Assembly (NCBI RefSeq): GCF_003315035.1
Contig: NZ_QNRE01000002.1
Span: 682,001 to 746,000, forward strand
Direction: 5' to 3'
Source: Nocardia puris
Lineage (GTDB): Bacteria > Actinomycetota > Actinomycetes > Mycobacteriales > Mycobacteriaceae
DNA: 64,000 bases
Below are positions 8,799 through 17,647 of the stretch, one piece after another. The position numbers were made by a program, and so were the translations under genes. The notes below the pieces were generated by a model, which saw nothing but the letters and a program-made list of their open reading frames with translations, was not told where the DNA came from and made no database searches. Position 1 is the first letter of the stretch. Each line of letters opens with the position of its first letter.

Positions 8799-10195
8799 CG
8801 GAACGGAGTGCGCGGGCCGTGGCGCCCGCGGGCGAGGTCGTGGAGCGGGCGCTGGCGCTGTCGCGTGCCGACGAGGCGATCGTGCTCGTCACCGACGCGC
8901 ACGACGCGTCGCTGCGGTGGGCCGGTAATTCCATGACCACCAACGGTTCCTCGGTGTCACGGAGCTGGTCGGTGGTCTCGATCTTCCGCGAGGGCCCGCA
9001 CGCGGCCCGGGTGGGCAGCGTGTCGGCCACCTCCGTCGGCCTGGACGGTATCGAGGCGGTCGTGCGCGCCAGCGAGGAGTCGGCGCGCACCGCCGAACCC
9101 GCGAGAGACGCCATGCCGCTGCTGGATTCGGCGGTCACCGACCCGGGGTGGGCCGACGAGCCCGCCACCACCGGCATCGAGGTGTTCACCGACCTGGCGC
9201 GCGATCTCGCCCCCGGTTTCGACGGCGCCGACAAGCTCTACGGCTTCGCGCACCACCAGGTCCACACCACCTGGCTGGGCACCTCCACGGGCGTCTGCCG
9301 CCGCTACGCGCAGCCGACCGGGTCGGTGGAGATCAACGGAAAGCGCGGCGCGGGTGCGGATCTGGCGAGCGCGTGGGCGGGCGTCGGCACCACCGACTTC
9401 ACCGACGTGGACACCCCCGGCCTGCTCGCGGAGGTGTCGCGGCGGCTGGACTGGGCGGCCCGGCGCGTCGACCTGCCCGCCGGTCGCTACGAGACGCTGC
9501 TGCCGCCCTCGGCGGTGGCGGACCTGTTGATCTACATGGTCTGGACGATGGAGGGCCGCGGCGCGCAGGAGGGGCACAACGCATTCGCCCGCGCGGGCGG
9601 CACCCGGATCGGCGAGCGGCTCAGCGACATTCCGTTCACGCTGTATTCCGATCCCGCGGCGCCCGGCTTGGAGTACGTGCCGTTCGTGGCCACCTCGACG
9701 TCCTCGGAATCGGTGTCGGTGTTCGACAACGGGATGCCCGCCGAGCGCGTGGACTGGTTGCGCGACGGCGCGATCGAATCGCTGGTCTATCCGCGCGCGA
9801 CCGCGGCCGAATTCGGCGCCCCCGTCGCGGCGCCGGGCGAGAACCTACTGCTGACGGGCGGTTCCGGCGCGAGCCTGGACGAGATGATCGCGAAGACCGA
9901 ACGCGGCCTGCTGCTCACCACGCTCTGGTACATCCGCGAGGTGGACCCGGCGTCGCTGCTGCTCACCGGCCTCACCCGCGACGGCGTCTACCTGGTGGAG
10001 AACGGCGAGGTCACGGCCGCGGTCAACAACTTCCGCTTCAACGAGAGCCCGATCGATCTGCTGCGCCGCGCCACCGAGGCGGGCGCGACGCGCACGACGC
10101 TGCCGCGCGAATGGAAGGACTGGTTCACCCGGACGGCCATGCCGCCGTTGCGGATTCCCGACTTCCACATGTCGTCGGTGAGCCAGGCGACCTGA
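8795..10195 (+). CDS. pmbA: TldE/PmbA family protein, partner of TldD
   Basis: 466 residues from a GTG overlapping the tldD stop codon. The protein matches the PmbA/TldE fold with an N-terminal strand-rich part ([20 protein letters not shown]) and C-terminal segments [20 protein letters not shown] and [20 protein letters not shown]. It lacks the HExxxH motif, as expected for the non-catalytic subunit. A perfect 10-bp GC hairpin follows about 80 bp downstream, before the convergent DUF4333 gene. No modified-peptide (RiPP) gene is visible nearby that would name a substrate. Confidence 0.92.
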   Translation: MTERSARAVAPAGEVVERALALSRADEAIVLVTDAHDASLRWAGNSMTTNGSSVSRSWSVVSIFREGPHAARVGSVSATSVGLDGIEAVVRASEESARTAEPARDAMPLLDSAVTDPGWADEPATTGIEVFTDLARDLAPGFDGADKLYGFAHHQVHTTWLGTSTGVCRRYAQPTGSVEINGKRGAGADLASAWAGVGTTDFTDVDTPGLLAEVSRRLDWAARRVDLPAGRYETLLPPSAVADLLIYMVWTMEGRGAQEGHNAFARAGGTRIGERLSDIPFTLYSDPAAPGLEYVPFVATSTSSESVSVFDNGMPAERVDWLRDGAIESLVYPRATAAEFGAPVAAPGENLLLTGGSGASLDEMIAKTERGLLLTTLWYIREVDPASLLLTGLTRDGVYLVENGEVTAAVNNFRFNESPIDLLRRATEAGATRTTLPREWKDWFTRTAMPPLRIPDFHMSSVSQAT

Positions 10196-10277
10196 CGGGC
10201 GAGCGGGGAATGTTCGGGAGGGGTGGCGCCGCCGACCGGGCGGGTCTCGAATATCCCTGGCCCGTCGGCCGATTCGT

Positions 10278-10305
10278 GCGGGCCGCCCGAACCACGGCGG
10301 CCCGC
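10278..10305. terminator. GC-rich hairpin between convergent genes
   Basis: The arms GCGGGCCGCC and GGCGGCCCGC are perfectly complementary over 10 bp with an eight-base loop. The hairpin sits between the 3' ends of pmbA and the DUF4333 gene, and probably ends both transcripts. There is no U-tract. Confidence 0.5.
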
Positions 10306-10310
10306 TCGGA

Positions 10311-10838
10311 TCACTCGGGCTGGGCGACCTCGTAGGTGCCGTCGGTCCCGGTGATGGTGACGGCGGCCGTCCGCACGGCCGAGCCGATCCGGACGGTGCA
10401 GTCGAAGGTGGCGCCGACCACCACCTGCTGCCCGTCGGGGCACCGCACGTCGCGGGCGTTGTCCAGGCCGTAGGTGTCGATCAGGATGAGCTGGACGCCG
10501 CGCTGGAGATCGGTCCGGTCGAGCAGTTGGGGCGTGGGCGCGGGTTCCGGCTCGGCGGCGATCACGGGCGGGGCCGGGGCGGCGAGCACCGGGGTCGCGG
10601 GTTCCGTGGCCGACGGCGGTGCGGCGGCGGGTGTGGGTGCGGGCGCCTCGGCCACATCGCCCTCGCGGATGTTCACCACGATGAGCCCGGCGATGATCCC
10701 GGCGATGGCGATGGCCACGGCGGCCACGATGCCCGCGACGAACACGGGAACCCAGCCACCTTCGGTGGTCTCGTCCTCGGCGTGGGCGGCGACCGGATAG
10801 GGCTGGGATTCCCGAGGTTGCCGCGTCGGTGCTGTCAT
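10311..10838 (-). CDS. DUF4333 domain membrane-anchored protein
   Basis: 175 residues. A short charged N-terminus is followed by one membrane segment at about residues 30-55 (WVPVFVAGIVAAVAIAIAGI), then an Ala/Pro/Glu-rich linker. The C-terminal DUF4333 domain has the two-cysteine pattern DVRCPDGQQVVVGATFDCTV, ending GTDGTYEVAQPE. The domain is predicted to lie outside the membrane. A second protein with the same layout is encoded at 53118-53840. The function of the family is unknown; it is widespread in mycolate-containing actinobacteria. Confidence 0.85.
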   Translation of the reverse strand: MTAPTRQPRESQPYPVAAHAEDETTEGGWVPVFVAGIVAAVAIAIAGIIAGLIVVNIREGDVAEAPAPTPAAAPPSATEPATPVLAAPAPPVIAAEPEPAPTPQLLDRTDLQRGVQLILIDTYGLDNARDVRCPDGQQVVVGATFDCTVRIGSAVRTAAVTITGTDGTYEVAQPE

Positions 10839-11001
10839 GAACGATCCCCTCCCCCGGGGCAGGGTCGGAACATGGCGTCCGCCTGGGGACTACCCCGGTA
10901 TGCCCGTGGAGGATAGCCCAGCCCACCCCGCCAGGGTGCCGGTCCCCCGGAATCGCCGTGCCCGCCTTGCCGATTCCGGACGTTCCGGACGGAAGCGATC
11001 C

Positions 11002-11388
11002 TCAGGCCGCCGGGGTGATCTCGATGCCGATGGTCCCGGCCTTGCCGCGCCGCAGCAGGCTGCCGTAGACGACGATCGGCCCGGTCAGCCAGTACTTCTT
11101 GCGGATCAGCTTGCGCACCCGGTCGGTCTCCTCGGCCTCGAGCACCCGTCCGGTGCCCGAGACGACCGCGCCGTGCACCTTCTTGCCGCGCAGATCGCAG
11201 GCCTGCACGGTGACGGACGGATCGCGCCGCAGGCGCTTGACCTTCCAGCTCTCGGTCTCGGTCCAGACGTAGAGCTTGCCGCCGTCCTCGACCGCCCACA
11301 GGGGTGTGCCGACGGGGGTGCCGTCCTTGCGGAACGTGGTCAGCATGACGTAGTCGGCGGTCCCGGCCTCGCCGAAGGGATTGGTCAT
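11002..11388 (-). CDS. PPOX-class F420-dependent oxidoreductase
   Basis: 128 residues, the usual size for the small split-barrel flavin/deazaflavin enzymes. The N-terminus has YVMLTTFRKDGTPVGTPLWAV, the typical first strands, and PSVTVQACDLRGKKVHGAVV follows. These enzymes use F420 (or FMN) to reduce diverse substrates; the specific substrate is not evident. It lies downstream of a PadR gene on the same strand, 48 bp away. Confidence 0.85.
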   Translation of the reverse strand: MTNPFGEAGTADYVMLTTFRKDGTPVGTPLWAVEDGGKLYVWTETESWKVKRLRRDPSVTVQACDLRGKKVHGAVVSGTGRVLEAEETDRVRKLIRKKYWLTGPIVVYGSLLRRGKAGTIGIEITPAA

Positions 11389-11436
11389 GGCCGCCAGCCT
11401 ATCGGCCCGCGCGCCGACCGGCAGGACTGCGACCGC

Positions 11437-11985
11437 TCACTCCGGCATCCGGTACTCACCCGCCGCCAGCCGCTCGATCAGCCCGTCCGTCCAGGCGGTC
11501 AGGTTGTCGAACACCCCGCCCCACAGTTCCAGCAGGTCGGGCGCGTGCGGCGGCTCGTAGCGGCCGGGGAAATCGGGCACCATGGCGCGCAGCTCGTCGC
11601 GCACCGCGGCGGCGTTGCGCCGCTGCTCCCGCAGTTTCGCGATCACGTGCGCGCGAGGCAGCGCGTCCATGAACGCGATGCCCGCGCCGAGTTCCTCCAT
11701 ATCGATCGAGACCAGTGCCGCGTCCATCCGCTCGCGGAACTCCGCCTCGCCCGCCTCCGTCAGCTCGAACAGCGTGCGCCCCGGGCCCTGATCGCTGTCC
11801 TCGGTGCCGGCGGCGCGCAGCTTTCCCTCGTGGGTGAGCTGTTTGAGCGCGTGGTAGATCGATCCGGGTTTGACGTTCGTCCACGTCTCCGCGCGCCAGG
11901 ACAGCAGTTCGCGCCGCACCGCGTAGCCGTAGGTCGGCTGACGGGTGCGGATCACCCCCAGGACCAGCAGGCGCACGGCCGCCAC
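11437..11985 (-). CDS. PadR family transcriptional regulator
   Basis: 182 residues. An N-terminal winged helix (LLVLGVIRTRQPTYGYAVRR, then NVKPGSIYHALKQLTHEGKL) is followed by a C-terminal helical domain with RAHVIAKLREQRR. It is divergent from the VOC protein gene at 12105. Two near-identical 17-bp repeats at 12024 and 12068 containing TCAAAYTTGA palindromes lie in the shared promoter region and are probably its operators. Confidence 0.9.
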   Translation of the reverse strand: MAAVRLLVLGVIRTRQPTYGYAVRRELLSWRAETWTNVKPGSIYHALKQLTHEGKLRAAGTEDSDQGPGRTLFELTEAGEAEFRERMDAALVSIDMEELGAGIAFMDALPRAHVIAKLREQRRNAAAVRDELRAMVPDFPGRYEPPHAPDLLELWGGVFDNLTAWTDGLIERLAAGEYRMPE

Positions 11986-12023
11986 GGCGCACTCCCTTCG
12001 TTCGTCGGCATCGAACGGCCCAT

Positions 12024-12040
12024 GCTACTCAAACTTGACT
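12024..12040. promoter_or_regulatory. Putative PadR operator, copy 1
   Basis: The sequence GCTACTCAAACTTGACT contains the near-palindrome TCAAACTTGA. A second copy lies 44 bp downstream, with one difference in 17 bases. Confidence 0.5.
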
Positions 12041-12067
12041 TCCGCGCGGCGCGAGGCCTACCGTTGC

Positions 12068-12084
12068 GCTACTCAAATTTGACT
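12068..12084. promoter_or_regulatory. Putative PadR operator, copy 2
   Basis: The sequence GCTACTCAAATTTGACT contains the perfect palindrome TCAAATTTGA, just upstream of the ribosome site (GGAGG) of the VOC gene. Its position suggests repression of the VOC gene and autoregulation of padR. Confidence 0.55.
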
Positions 12085-12104
12085 AATAATCACGGAGGAG
12101 TCCC

Positions 12105-12821
12105 ATGGACGACACCACGGTCCCGGTGCTGTGGTCCGCGTCGCCGGCCACCACCCTCGACTTCTACCGGACGCTCGGCTACACGGTCACCCACGAGCAA
12201 ACCCGCCCCTACACCTACCTGGTGGTCGAACGCGACGGCACCGCACTGCATTTCTCGGACTCGCCGAAGGGCCTCCCCGTGCCGTTCGAGTCGGTGGCCT
12301 GTTTGGTGATGGTCGACGACGTCGCCGCCCGCCACGCCGATTTCACGGCGCGCCTGCGGGCCGCGTTCGGCAAGGTGCCCGCCAAGGGCTGCCCCCGCCT
12401 GACGCGATTCCGGCCCGGTCAGAGCCGTTTCAGCCTGGTGGACCCGGACGGCAACACCATGCTGTTCATCCAGCGCGACGAACCCGAGAAGCCCCGATAC
12501 ACCGCACGCGATCTCGTCGACCTGGCCAGCACGCTCGAATTCGCCCGCGTACTGCGCGATTTCAAGAACGACGACCGCGCGGCCGCCCGGCTGGTGCAGT
12601 CCGGGTTGCGCAGGCACGGCGCGACCGCTCCGGTCGCCGACCGGGCGCGAGCGCTCGCCATGCTGGCCGAGATCGCCGTCGCCGCGGGCGATCCGGAGCT
12701 CGCCGAGAAGCACCGCGCCGAGATCAGCGCGCTCGGCCTCTCGGATGCCGACCGCGCGGCGGTGGCCGCCGAGTTGCGCGCGGGCGCCGATCTGGAGCGC
12801 TGGCTCACCGAAAACTCTTGA
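12105..12821 (+). CDS. VOC family (glyoxalase/bleomycin-resistance fold) protein with extra C-terminal domain
   Basis: 238 residues. The first ~125 residues form one VOC unit (VPVLWSASPATTLDFYRTLG, then FSLVDPDGNTMLFIQ). A C-terminal helical part of about 110 residues (LASTLEFARVLRDFKNDDRA) resembles a TPR-like bundle and is longer than in plain VOC proteins. VOC proteins bind or modify small molecules, including antibiotics. Divergence from a PadR repressor with twin operators suggests a ligand-inducible detoxification pair. The ligand is unknown. Confidence 0.8.
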   Translation: MDDTTVPVLWSASPATTLDFYRTLGYTVTHEQTRPYTYLVVERDGTALHFSDSPKGLPVPFESVACLVMVDDVAARHADFTARLRAAFGKVPAKGCPRLTRFRPGQSRFSLVDPDGNTMLFIQRDEPEKPRYTARDLVDLASTLEFARVLRDFKNDDRAAARLVQSGLRRHGATAPVADRARALAMLAEIAVAAGDPELAEKHRAEISALGLSDADRAAVAAELRAGADLERWLTENS

Positions 12822-12831
12822 GCCCCAACGC

Positions 12832-13599
12832 TCACCGGGCGAGGGTCAGGATGCGCGGGCCCTCCTCGGTGATCGCGACGGTGTGTTCGGAATGCGCGGT
12901 GCGAGAGCCGTCGGCGGAGCGGATGGTCCAGCCGTCGGGGTCGGTGTAGATGCGGTCGGTGGTGCGCGCGAACCACGGTTCGAGGGCGAGAGTGAGCCCG
13001 GGCCGCAGCCGGTAGCCGCGCCCGGCCCGGCCCGCGTTCGCGACATGGGGATCTTCGTGCATGGTGCGCCCGAGCCCGTGACCGCCGAATTCGGTGTTGA
13101 CCGGGTAGCCGTTGGCGCGCGCGACCGCCTCGATGGCAGCCGAGATGTCGCCGATCCGATTGCCGGGCACCGCGACCGCGATGGCGGCGGCCAGCGCGTC
13201 CTCGGTGGCGCGCACCAGTCGCAAATCCTCCTCGTCGGCCGCGCCCACGACGAAGCTGATCGCCGAATCGGCGACCCACCCGTCCACGCCGACGGCCAGG
13301 TCGGCGCTGAGCAGATCGCCGTCGCGCAGCGCGTAGTCGAACGGAAGCCCGTGCAGCACGGCGTCGTTCACCGAGAGGCACACGGTGTTGCGAAAAGGCC
13401 CGCGCCCGAACGACGGTGCGTAGTCCCAATAGCAGGACACCGCACCCCGCTCCTCGATCCGTTGCCGCACAAGGGCTTCCAGCTCGAGCAGGTTGACACC
13501 CACCCGCGCGCGGGTGCGCAGTTCTGCCAGGACGCCGCCGACGAACTCCCCCGCCACCGCCATCCGCTCGATCTCGTCCGCCGTCTTCAACTCCACCAT
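12832..13599 (-). CDS. map: Methionine aminopeptidase, type I
   Basis: 255 residues from ATG (MVELKTADEIERMAVAGEFV) with GGAGGTCGTG just upstream; the open frame extends 46 codons further but that part spans the palindromic promoter region. The family's metal ligands are in place: NTVCLSVNDAVLHGLP, DLAVGVDGWVADSAISFVV, GHGLGRTMHEDPHV and the final glutamates in TLALEPWF and HSEHTVAITEEG. It removes N-terminal methionine from new proteins. Two identical perfect palindromes GGTATTTAAATACC lie 15-55 bp upstream of the start, so expression is probably under a dedicated regulator, unusual for a housekeeping map gene. This may be a secondary copy. Confidence 0.9.
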   Translation of the reverse strand: MVELKTADEIERMAVAGEFVGGVLAELRTRARVGVNLLELEALVRQRIEERGAVSCYWDYAPSFGRGPFRNTVCLSVNDAVLHGLPFDYALRDGDLLSADLAVGVDGWVADSAISFVVGAADEEDLRLVRATEDALAAAIAVAVPGNRIGDISAAIEAVARANGYPVNTEFGGHGLGRTMHEDPHVANAGRAGRGYRLRPGLTLALEPWFARTTDRIYTDPDGWTIRSADGSRTAHSEHTVAITEEGPRILTLAR

Positions 13600-13613
13600 C
13601 ACGACCTCCGCTC

Positions 13614-13654
13614 GGTATTTAAATACCAGCCTAGTCGACCGGTATTTAAATACC
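13614..13654. promoter_or_regulatory. Twin perfect palindromes upstream of map
   Basis: GGTATTTAAATACC occurs at 13614-13627 and again at 13641-13654, 27 bp centre to centre. Both are perfect 14-bp palindromes, strikingly AT-rich for this genome, and lie directly upstream of the map start on the minus strand. The layout is that of a tandem repressor operator. No regulator gene is adjacent. Confidence 0.6.
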
Positions 13655-13870
13655 AATTCTCGCGATTCGGAGCACAACTGTTCACCGAGACCTGCCCACC
13701 CGGCCACCGCGACCAGAGTGTTGCGAGACGACAACATTTACCCCCGACCGGCCGCTGTCCTGCGACGATCCAAGAACGAAAACGTAGATTCCCCACGGCC
13801 GCCATGTGCGTGCTACCTTTCGTAACACTTACTTGCGACGAGTGTAAACTCAGTGTGGTTGGAGGTTTTC

Positions 13871-15727
13871 GTGTCCGGCACGATCCACGAAGCGATAGGC
13901 AGCCTCGCGCAGTCCGGCTCCGAAGGCGGCGGCGCGGCGCTCGATCAGGTCGCCATCATGACCGGGTCGGCCGGCCTGGTCGCGCTCGTGCTGCTGTGGG
14001 TCGGCTACCTGCACCGGACCCGCAAGATCACCTGGCTCGGCGCGCTCGCCGACCGCGTCGGCGCGATCTTCAACCGGCCCGGCTGGGTCGCGCTGCCGAT
14101 CGTCCTGTTCCTCGGCACCATCCTCACCGCGTTCCTCGGCTTCATCTGGGACGTCTCCCTGCACATCGGCAACGGCCGCGACGAGGGCCCGCTGGCGAAC
14201 CCGGCGCACTACTTCATCCTGGTCGGCCTGTTCTTCCTGTTCACCGCGGGCATGCTCGCCATCGTGCTGCCGCTGGACGAGAAGCCCGGCCCGGCCGCCG
14301 TGCGCATCACCCGCACCTGGTACGCCCCCGTCGGCGGCGTACTGCTCGCGGGCGCCGGCCTCTACGCGCTGATCGGCTTCCCGCTCGACGACATCTGGCA
14401 CCGCATCTTCGGCCAGGACGTCACGCTGTGGGGCCCGACGCACCTGATGCTCATCGGCGGCGCCGGACTGTCGCTGGTCGGTGTGCTGCTGCTGGAGTTC
14501 GAGGGCCGCCGCTGCCGTCCCGACCCCGATCGCGAAGACGGCCGGTTGATCTGGGTCATGCGGTCGTTCGCCTTCGGCGGCCTGCTCATCGGCCTGTCGG
14601 TGTTCCCGGTCGAATTCGACTTCGGCGTCGAGCAATTCCGCCTGGTGTTCCAGCCGATGCTGATCGTGGTGGCCGCGACCATCACGCTCGTCGCGGCGCG
14701 GACGGTGCTCGGCGCGTTCAGTACTTTCGTGCTCGTCGCGTTCGCGGCCGTGGTGCGCGGTATCGTCGCCTGGCTGGTGGGCGGCCCGATCATCGGCGCG
14801 CCCTACAACATCTTCCCGCTCTTCCTCGGCGCGGCCGTGGTGGTCGAGCTGCTGGCGCTGCTACCGCTGATGCGCACACCGATCCTGTGGGGCGCCACGG
14901 CCGGTCTCGCGATCTCCACCGTCGGCCTGTGGCTCGAATCCCTCTGGGTGAACGCCGTTTTCATGGATCCGTGGCCCACCGGCATGTGGCCGGAACTGCT
15001 GCTGATGGCGGTGCCCGTCGGCGTCGCGGGCGGTGTGGTCGGCGCGCTGCTCGGCATCGTGCTGCGCGGTGAGCCGCTGCCGCGCCCGCCGGTGCGGCGC
15101 GGGATCATCGTCGCCGCGGTGCTGATCGTCTCGGCGGCCACCGCCAACGGCCTCATGGTCGAGGTGCCCGAGAACGCGACCGCCTCCGTCACGCTGCGCG
15201 ACGCCGAACCCGTCGACGGCGGGCGCATGGTCACCGCCGACGTCCGGATCTCGCCCGAGTACGTGGTGAGCGACGATCCCGAGTGGGTGCAGATCCTCGC
15301 CTGGCAGGGCGGCATCGACACCCCGAGCAACGGCCTGATCATCGACCACCTGGAACGCGTGGGCCCCAACCACTTCCGCTCCACCGAACCCGTGCCGGCC
15401 TACGGCACCTGGAAGACGGTCCTGCGCCTGCACGACGGCCGCGTGCTGACCGCGCTGCCGATCTTCATGCCCGCCGATCCCGGCATCGGGGCCGACGAGG
15501 TCTCCGCGCCCGCCGAGTTCACCCGCCCGTTCGTCGCCGAGATCACGGTGCTGCAGCGCGAGCGCAACTTCGATCACCCGGACTGGCTGTTCGGCGCGGC
15601 CTCGCTGGTGGTGCTGCTGTGCAGCCTGATCCTGGTCGGGGCGCTGTCCTGGGGCGCGGCCCGCATCAACGACCGGTACCCGACCGCCCTGCCCACCGAG
15701 GCGGACGAGCCGGTGACCGCCGGATGA
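13871..15727 (+). CDS. Polytopic membrane protein with C-terminal extracytoplasmic domain, unknown function
   Basis: 618 residues from GTG (VSGTIHEAIGSLAQSG) chosen because GGAGGT stands five bases upstream; an earlier in-frame GTG at 13853 lacks this. The first ~410 residues contain about ten hydrophobic segments (LVALVLLWVGYL, FILVGLFFLFTAGMLAI, LLLMAVPVGVAGGVVGALLG). A strand-rich soluble domain of about 140 residues follows (from TANGLMVEVPENATASVTL), and one more membrane segment near the end. I do not recognise a named family. It starts a four-gene operon in which every junction overlaps by four bases, with a small membrane protein, a lipoprotein and a second polytopic protein. Confidence 0.85.
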   Translation: MSGTIHEAIGSLAQSGSEGGGAALDQVAIMTGSAGLVALVLLWVGYLHRTRKITWLGALADRVGAIFNRPGWVALPIVLFLGTILTAFLGFIWDVSLHIGNGRDEGPLANPAHYFILVGLFFLFTAGMLAIVLPLDEKPGPAAVRITRTWYAPVGGVLLAGAGLYALIGFPLDDIWHRIFGQDVTLWGPTHLMLIGGAGLSLVGVLLLEFEGRRCRPDPDREDGRLIWVMRSFAFGGLLIGLSVFPVEFDFGVEQFRLVFQPMLIVVAATITLVAARTVLGAFSTFVLVAFAAVVRGIVAWLVGGPIIGAPYNIFPLFLGAAVVVELLALLPLMRTPILWGATAGLAISTVGLWLESLWVNAVFMDPWPTGMWPELLLMAVPVGVAGGVVGALLGIVLRGEPLPRPPVRRGIIVAAVLIVSAATANGLMVEVPENATASVTLRDAEPVDGGRMVTADVRISPEYVVSDDPEWVQILAWQGGIDTPSNGLIIDHLERVGPNHFRSTEPVPAYGTWKTVLRLHDGRVLTALPIFMPADPGIGADEVSAPAEFTRPFVAEITVLQRERNFDHPDWLFGAASLVVLLCSLILVGALSWGAARINDRYPTALPTEADEPVTAG

Positions 15728-15918
15728 CGTCCGTGCCACCCGGCGTGGACGTGCTGGCCGACCATCCGCTGATCCTGGCCGTCCCCGCCTTCGCGCCCGC
15801 GTTCGCCGTGGTGGGCATCGTGGTGTTCATCGCGGTGCGCGACCGCCGCGCCGAACGACGCGAGCGCGAACAGGGCCTGGCCGACCCGACATCGACTCCC
15901 GAGGAGGAGACCCCATGA
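15724..15918 (+). CDS. Small single-span membrane protein
   Basis: 64 residues from ATG overlapping the upstream stop (ATGA). One hydrophobic segment at about residues 17-38 (ILAVPAFAPAFAVVGIVVFI) is followed by a basic stretch RDRRAERREREQ and an acidic tail. No family is recognised. Its stop overlaps the start of the lipoprotein gene. It is probably a subunit of the complex made by its operon neighbours. Confidence 0.75.
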   Translation: MTSVPPGVDVLADHPLILAVPAFAPAFAVVGIVVFIAVRDRRAERREREQGLADPTSTPEEETP

Positions 15919-16325
15919 ACCGCGCCCGTCTCGGCGTCCTGGTCCTGGCCGCGGGCCTGGCCTTGGCCGGATGCTCGTCGAGCGAGTCCACCGACGCCGC
16001 GCCGGCCACCTCGGCCGAGCTCACCACCGAGCCCACCCCCGCCCCCGACTTCAGCCAGCCGATGACCATCGGCGTCACGCTGTCCGACGGCTCGGTGGAC
16101 CCGGTGAACGCCCAGCTGACATCGCGGGTGGGACAACCGATCGTCCTCCTCGTCGACAGCGATACCACCGACGAACTGCACGTGCACGCCACCCCGGAGC
16201 ACACGTTCCCGGTCGAGGCCGCCCAGAACCAGCGGTTCGAGTTCGTCGTCGAGGTGCCGGGCCGGGTCGAGATCGAACTGCACGGCGCGCACCGGACCGT
16301 CGCCACCATTCTCGTCGCCGCGTGA
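15915..16325 (+). CDS. Lipoprotein with cupredoxin-like domain
   Basis: 136 residues. A signal peptide ends in the lipobox LALAGC, with the lipidated cysteine at residue 20, followed by a Ser/Thr/Pro-rich linker. The ~90-residue domain has the strand pattern of cupredoxin-like proteins (SRVGQPIVLLVDSDTTDELH, FEFVVEVPGRVEIELH). Histidines cluster in ELHVHATPEH and in ELHGAH, possible metal ligands, but the classic blue-copper Cys is absent. It is predicted to sit on the outer face of the cytoplasmic membrane and to work with the membrane proteins on both sides of it in the operon. Confidence 0.8.
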   Translation: MNRARLGVLVLAAGLALAGCSSSESTDAAPATSAELTTEPTPAPDFSQPMTIGVTLSDGSVDPVNAQLTSRVGQPIVLLVDSDTTDELHVHATPEHTFPVEAAQNQRFEFVVEVPGRVEIELHGAHRTVATILVAA

Positions 16326-17647
16326 CGGCGGTCCTGGCGCACGGGATCGGCGGCGCGACCGACCTGCCGATCCCGTTGACCTACGCCCTGATCGGGGCCG
16401 CGTGGGCACTCACCTTCTCTTTCGCGGTGCTGGCCTTCGCGTGGAAGGATCCCCGGCTCGATCCGGACGCGCCGGGGAAGCCGCTACCGAATGCCGTTCG
16501 CGCGGTGGTGGATTCACGGGGTCTGCGCACGGTGCTCGCGGTGCTGAGTGTCGCGTTCACGGTGGCGGTACTGGTGTCGGGGTTCTTCGGGCCGCGGGAG
16601 CCGTCGGCGAGTCCGGTGCCGGGGGTTGTCTACATCTACCTGTGGGTCGGGGTGATGGTGGCCTCGCTGCTGGTGGGGCCGGTGTGGAAGGTGCTGTCGC
16701 CCGTGCGGGCGGTGCATCGGGCGTTGTGCCAGGTGCTGGGTCGGTCACCCGAAGACGGGCTGCTGCCGTATCCGTCGTCGTGGGGGTATCGTCCGGCGGC
16801 GCTGGCATTGTTCTCGTTCGTGTGGCTCGAGTTGGCGTCACCCGACCCGGGATCTGTTCTGGCCGTGACCCTTTGGCTGTGCGGGTACCTGGTGGTCACG
16901 CTGGCGGGCCTGGTGGTGTTCGGCACGGTGTGGGCCGAGCGCGCCGACCCCATGGAGGTGTACAGCGGGCTGATGGCGCGGTTGAGTCCGTTCGCGCGCC
17001 GCGCCTCCGGTGCGCCGGTCTTGCGCTGGCCCCTCGACAATCTCGCGGGCACGCCCGCGCTGCTGGGGTCGGTGGCGGTGGCCGCGACCCTGCTGGGCTC
17101 CACCGCGTTCGACAGTTTCTCGATGTTCCCCTTCTGGCGCGACATCGTCTACGACGCGGGTGATTTCGCGACGCCCGTACGCACACTCGGCCTGCTCGTC
17201 TTCATCGCGGTCGTCGGCGGGCTCTTCGAACTCGCCACCCGCGCGACCGGCGGCGTCTCCCGCGCCGACCGCGCGCTGCTGCCGATCCGCTTGGCTTACA
17301 GCCTGACCCCGATCATCGCCGGCTACATCGTCGCCCACTACCTCAGTTTCCTCGTGGAGAAGGGCCAAGCCACTCTCCTGCTCTGCGCCGACCCCTTCGG
17401 CCTCGGCTGGAACCTCCTCGGCCTCGACAACCTCGAGGTGCACTACCTCCTCTCCCAGCACCCCGGCGTCCTGGCCACCATCAAGGTCCTCGCCGTCCTC
17501 ACCGGCCACATCCTCGGCGTAGCCGCCGCCCACGACCGCTGCCTGCGCCTGCTCCCCCCAGCCCACCGCCTCACCGGCCAACTAGCCCTCATGCTCGTGA
17601 TGGTCGGCTTCACCTTCCTGGGGTTGTACTTGTTGTTCGACGCGTGA
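16322..17647 (+). CDS. Polytopic membrane protein, last gene of the four-gene operon
   Basis: 441 residues from GTG overlapping the lipoprotein stop (GTGA). It has about nine hydrophobic segments, among them LTYALIGAAWALTFSFAVLA, VVYIYLWVGVMVASLLVGPV and a last segment LALMLVMVGFTFLGLYLLF. Conserved-looking loops include HGIGGATDLPIP near the N-terminus and WKVLSPVRAVHRALC. I do not recognise the family. Context suggests a membrane complex with the 618-residue protein and the lipoprotein. Confidence 0.83.
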   Translation: MTAVLAHGIGGATDLPIPLTYALIGAAWALTFSFAVLAFAWKDPRLDPDAPGKPLPNAVRAVVDSRGLRTVLAVLSVAFTVAVLVSGFFGPREPSASPVPGVVYIYLWVGVMVASLLVGPVWKVLSPVRAVHRALCQVLGRSPEDGLLPYPSSWGYRPAALALFSFVWLELASPDPGSVLAVTLWLCGYLVVTLAGLVVFGTVWAERADPMEVYSGLMARLSPFARRASGAPVLRWPLDNLAGTPALLGSVAVAATLLGSTAFDSFSMFPFWRDIVYDAGDFATPVRTLGLLVFIAVVGGLFELATRATGGVSRADRALLPIRLAYSLTPIIAGYIVAHYLSFLVEKGQATLLLCADPFGLGWNLLGLDNLEVHYLLSQHPGVLATIKVLAVLTGHILGVAAAHDRCLRLLPPAHRLTGQLALMLVMVGFTFLGLYLLFDA

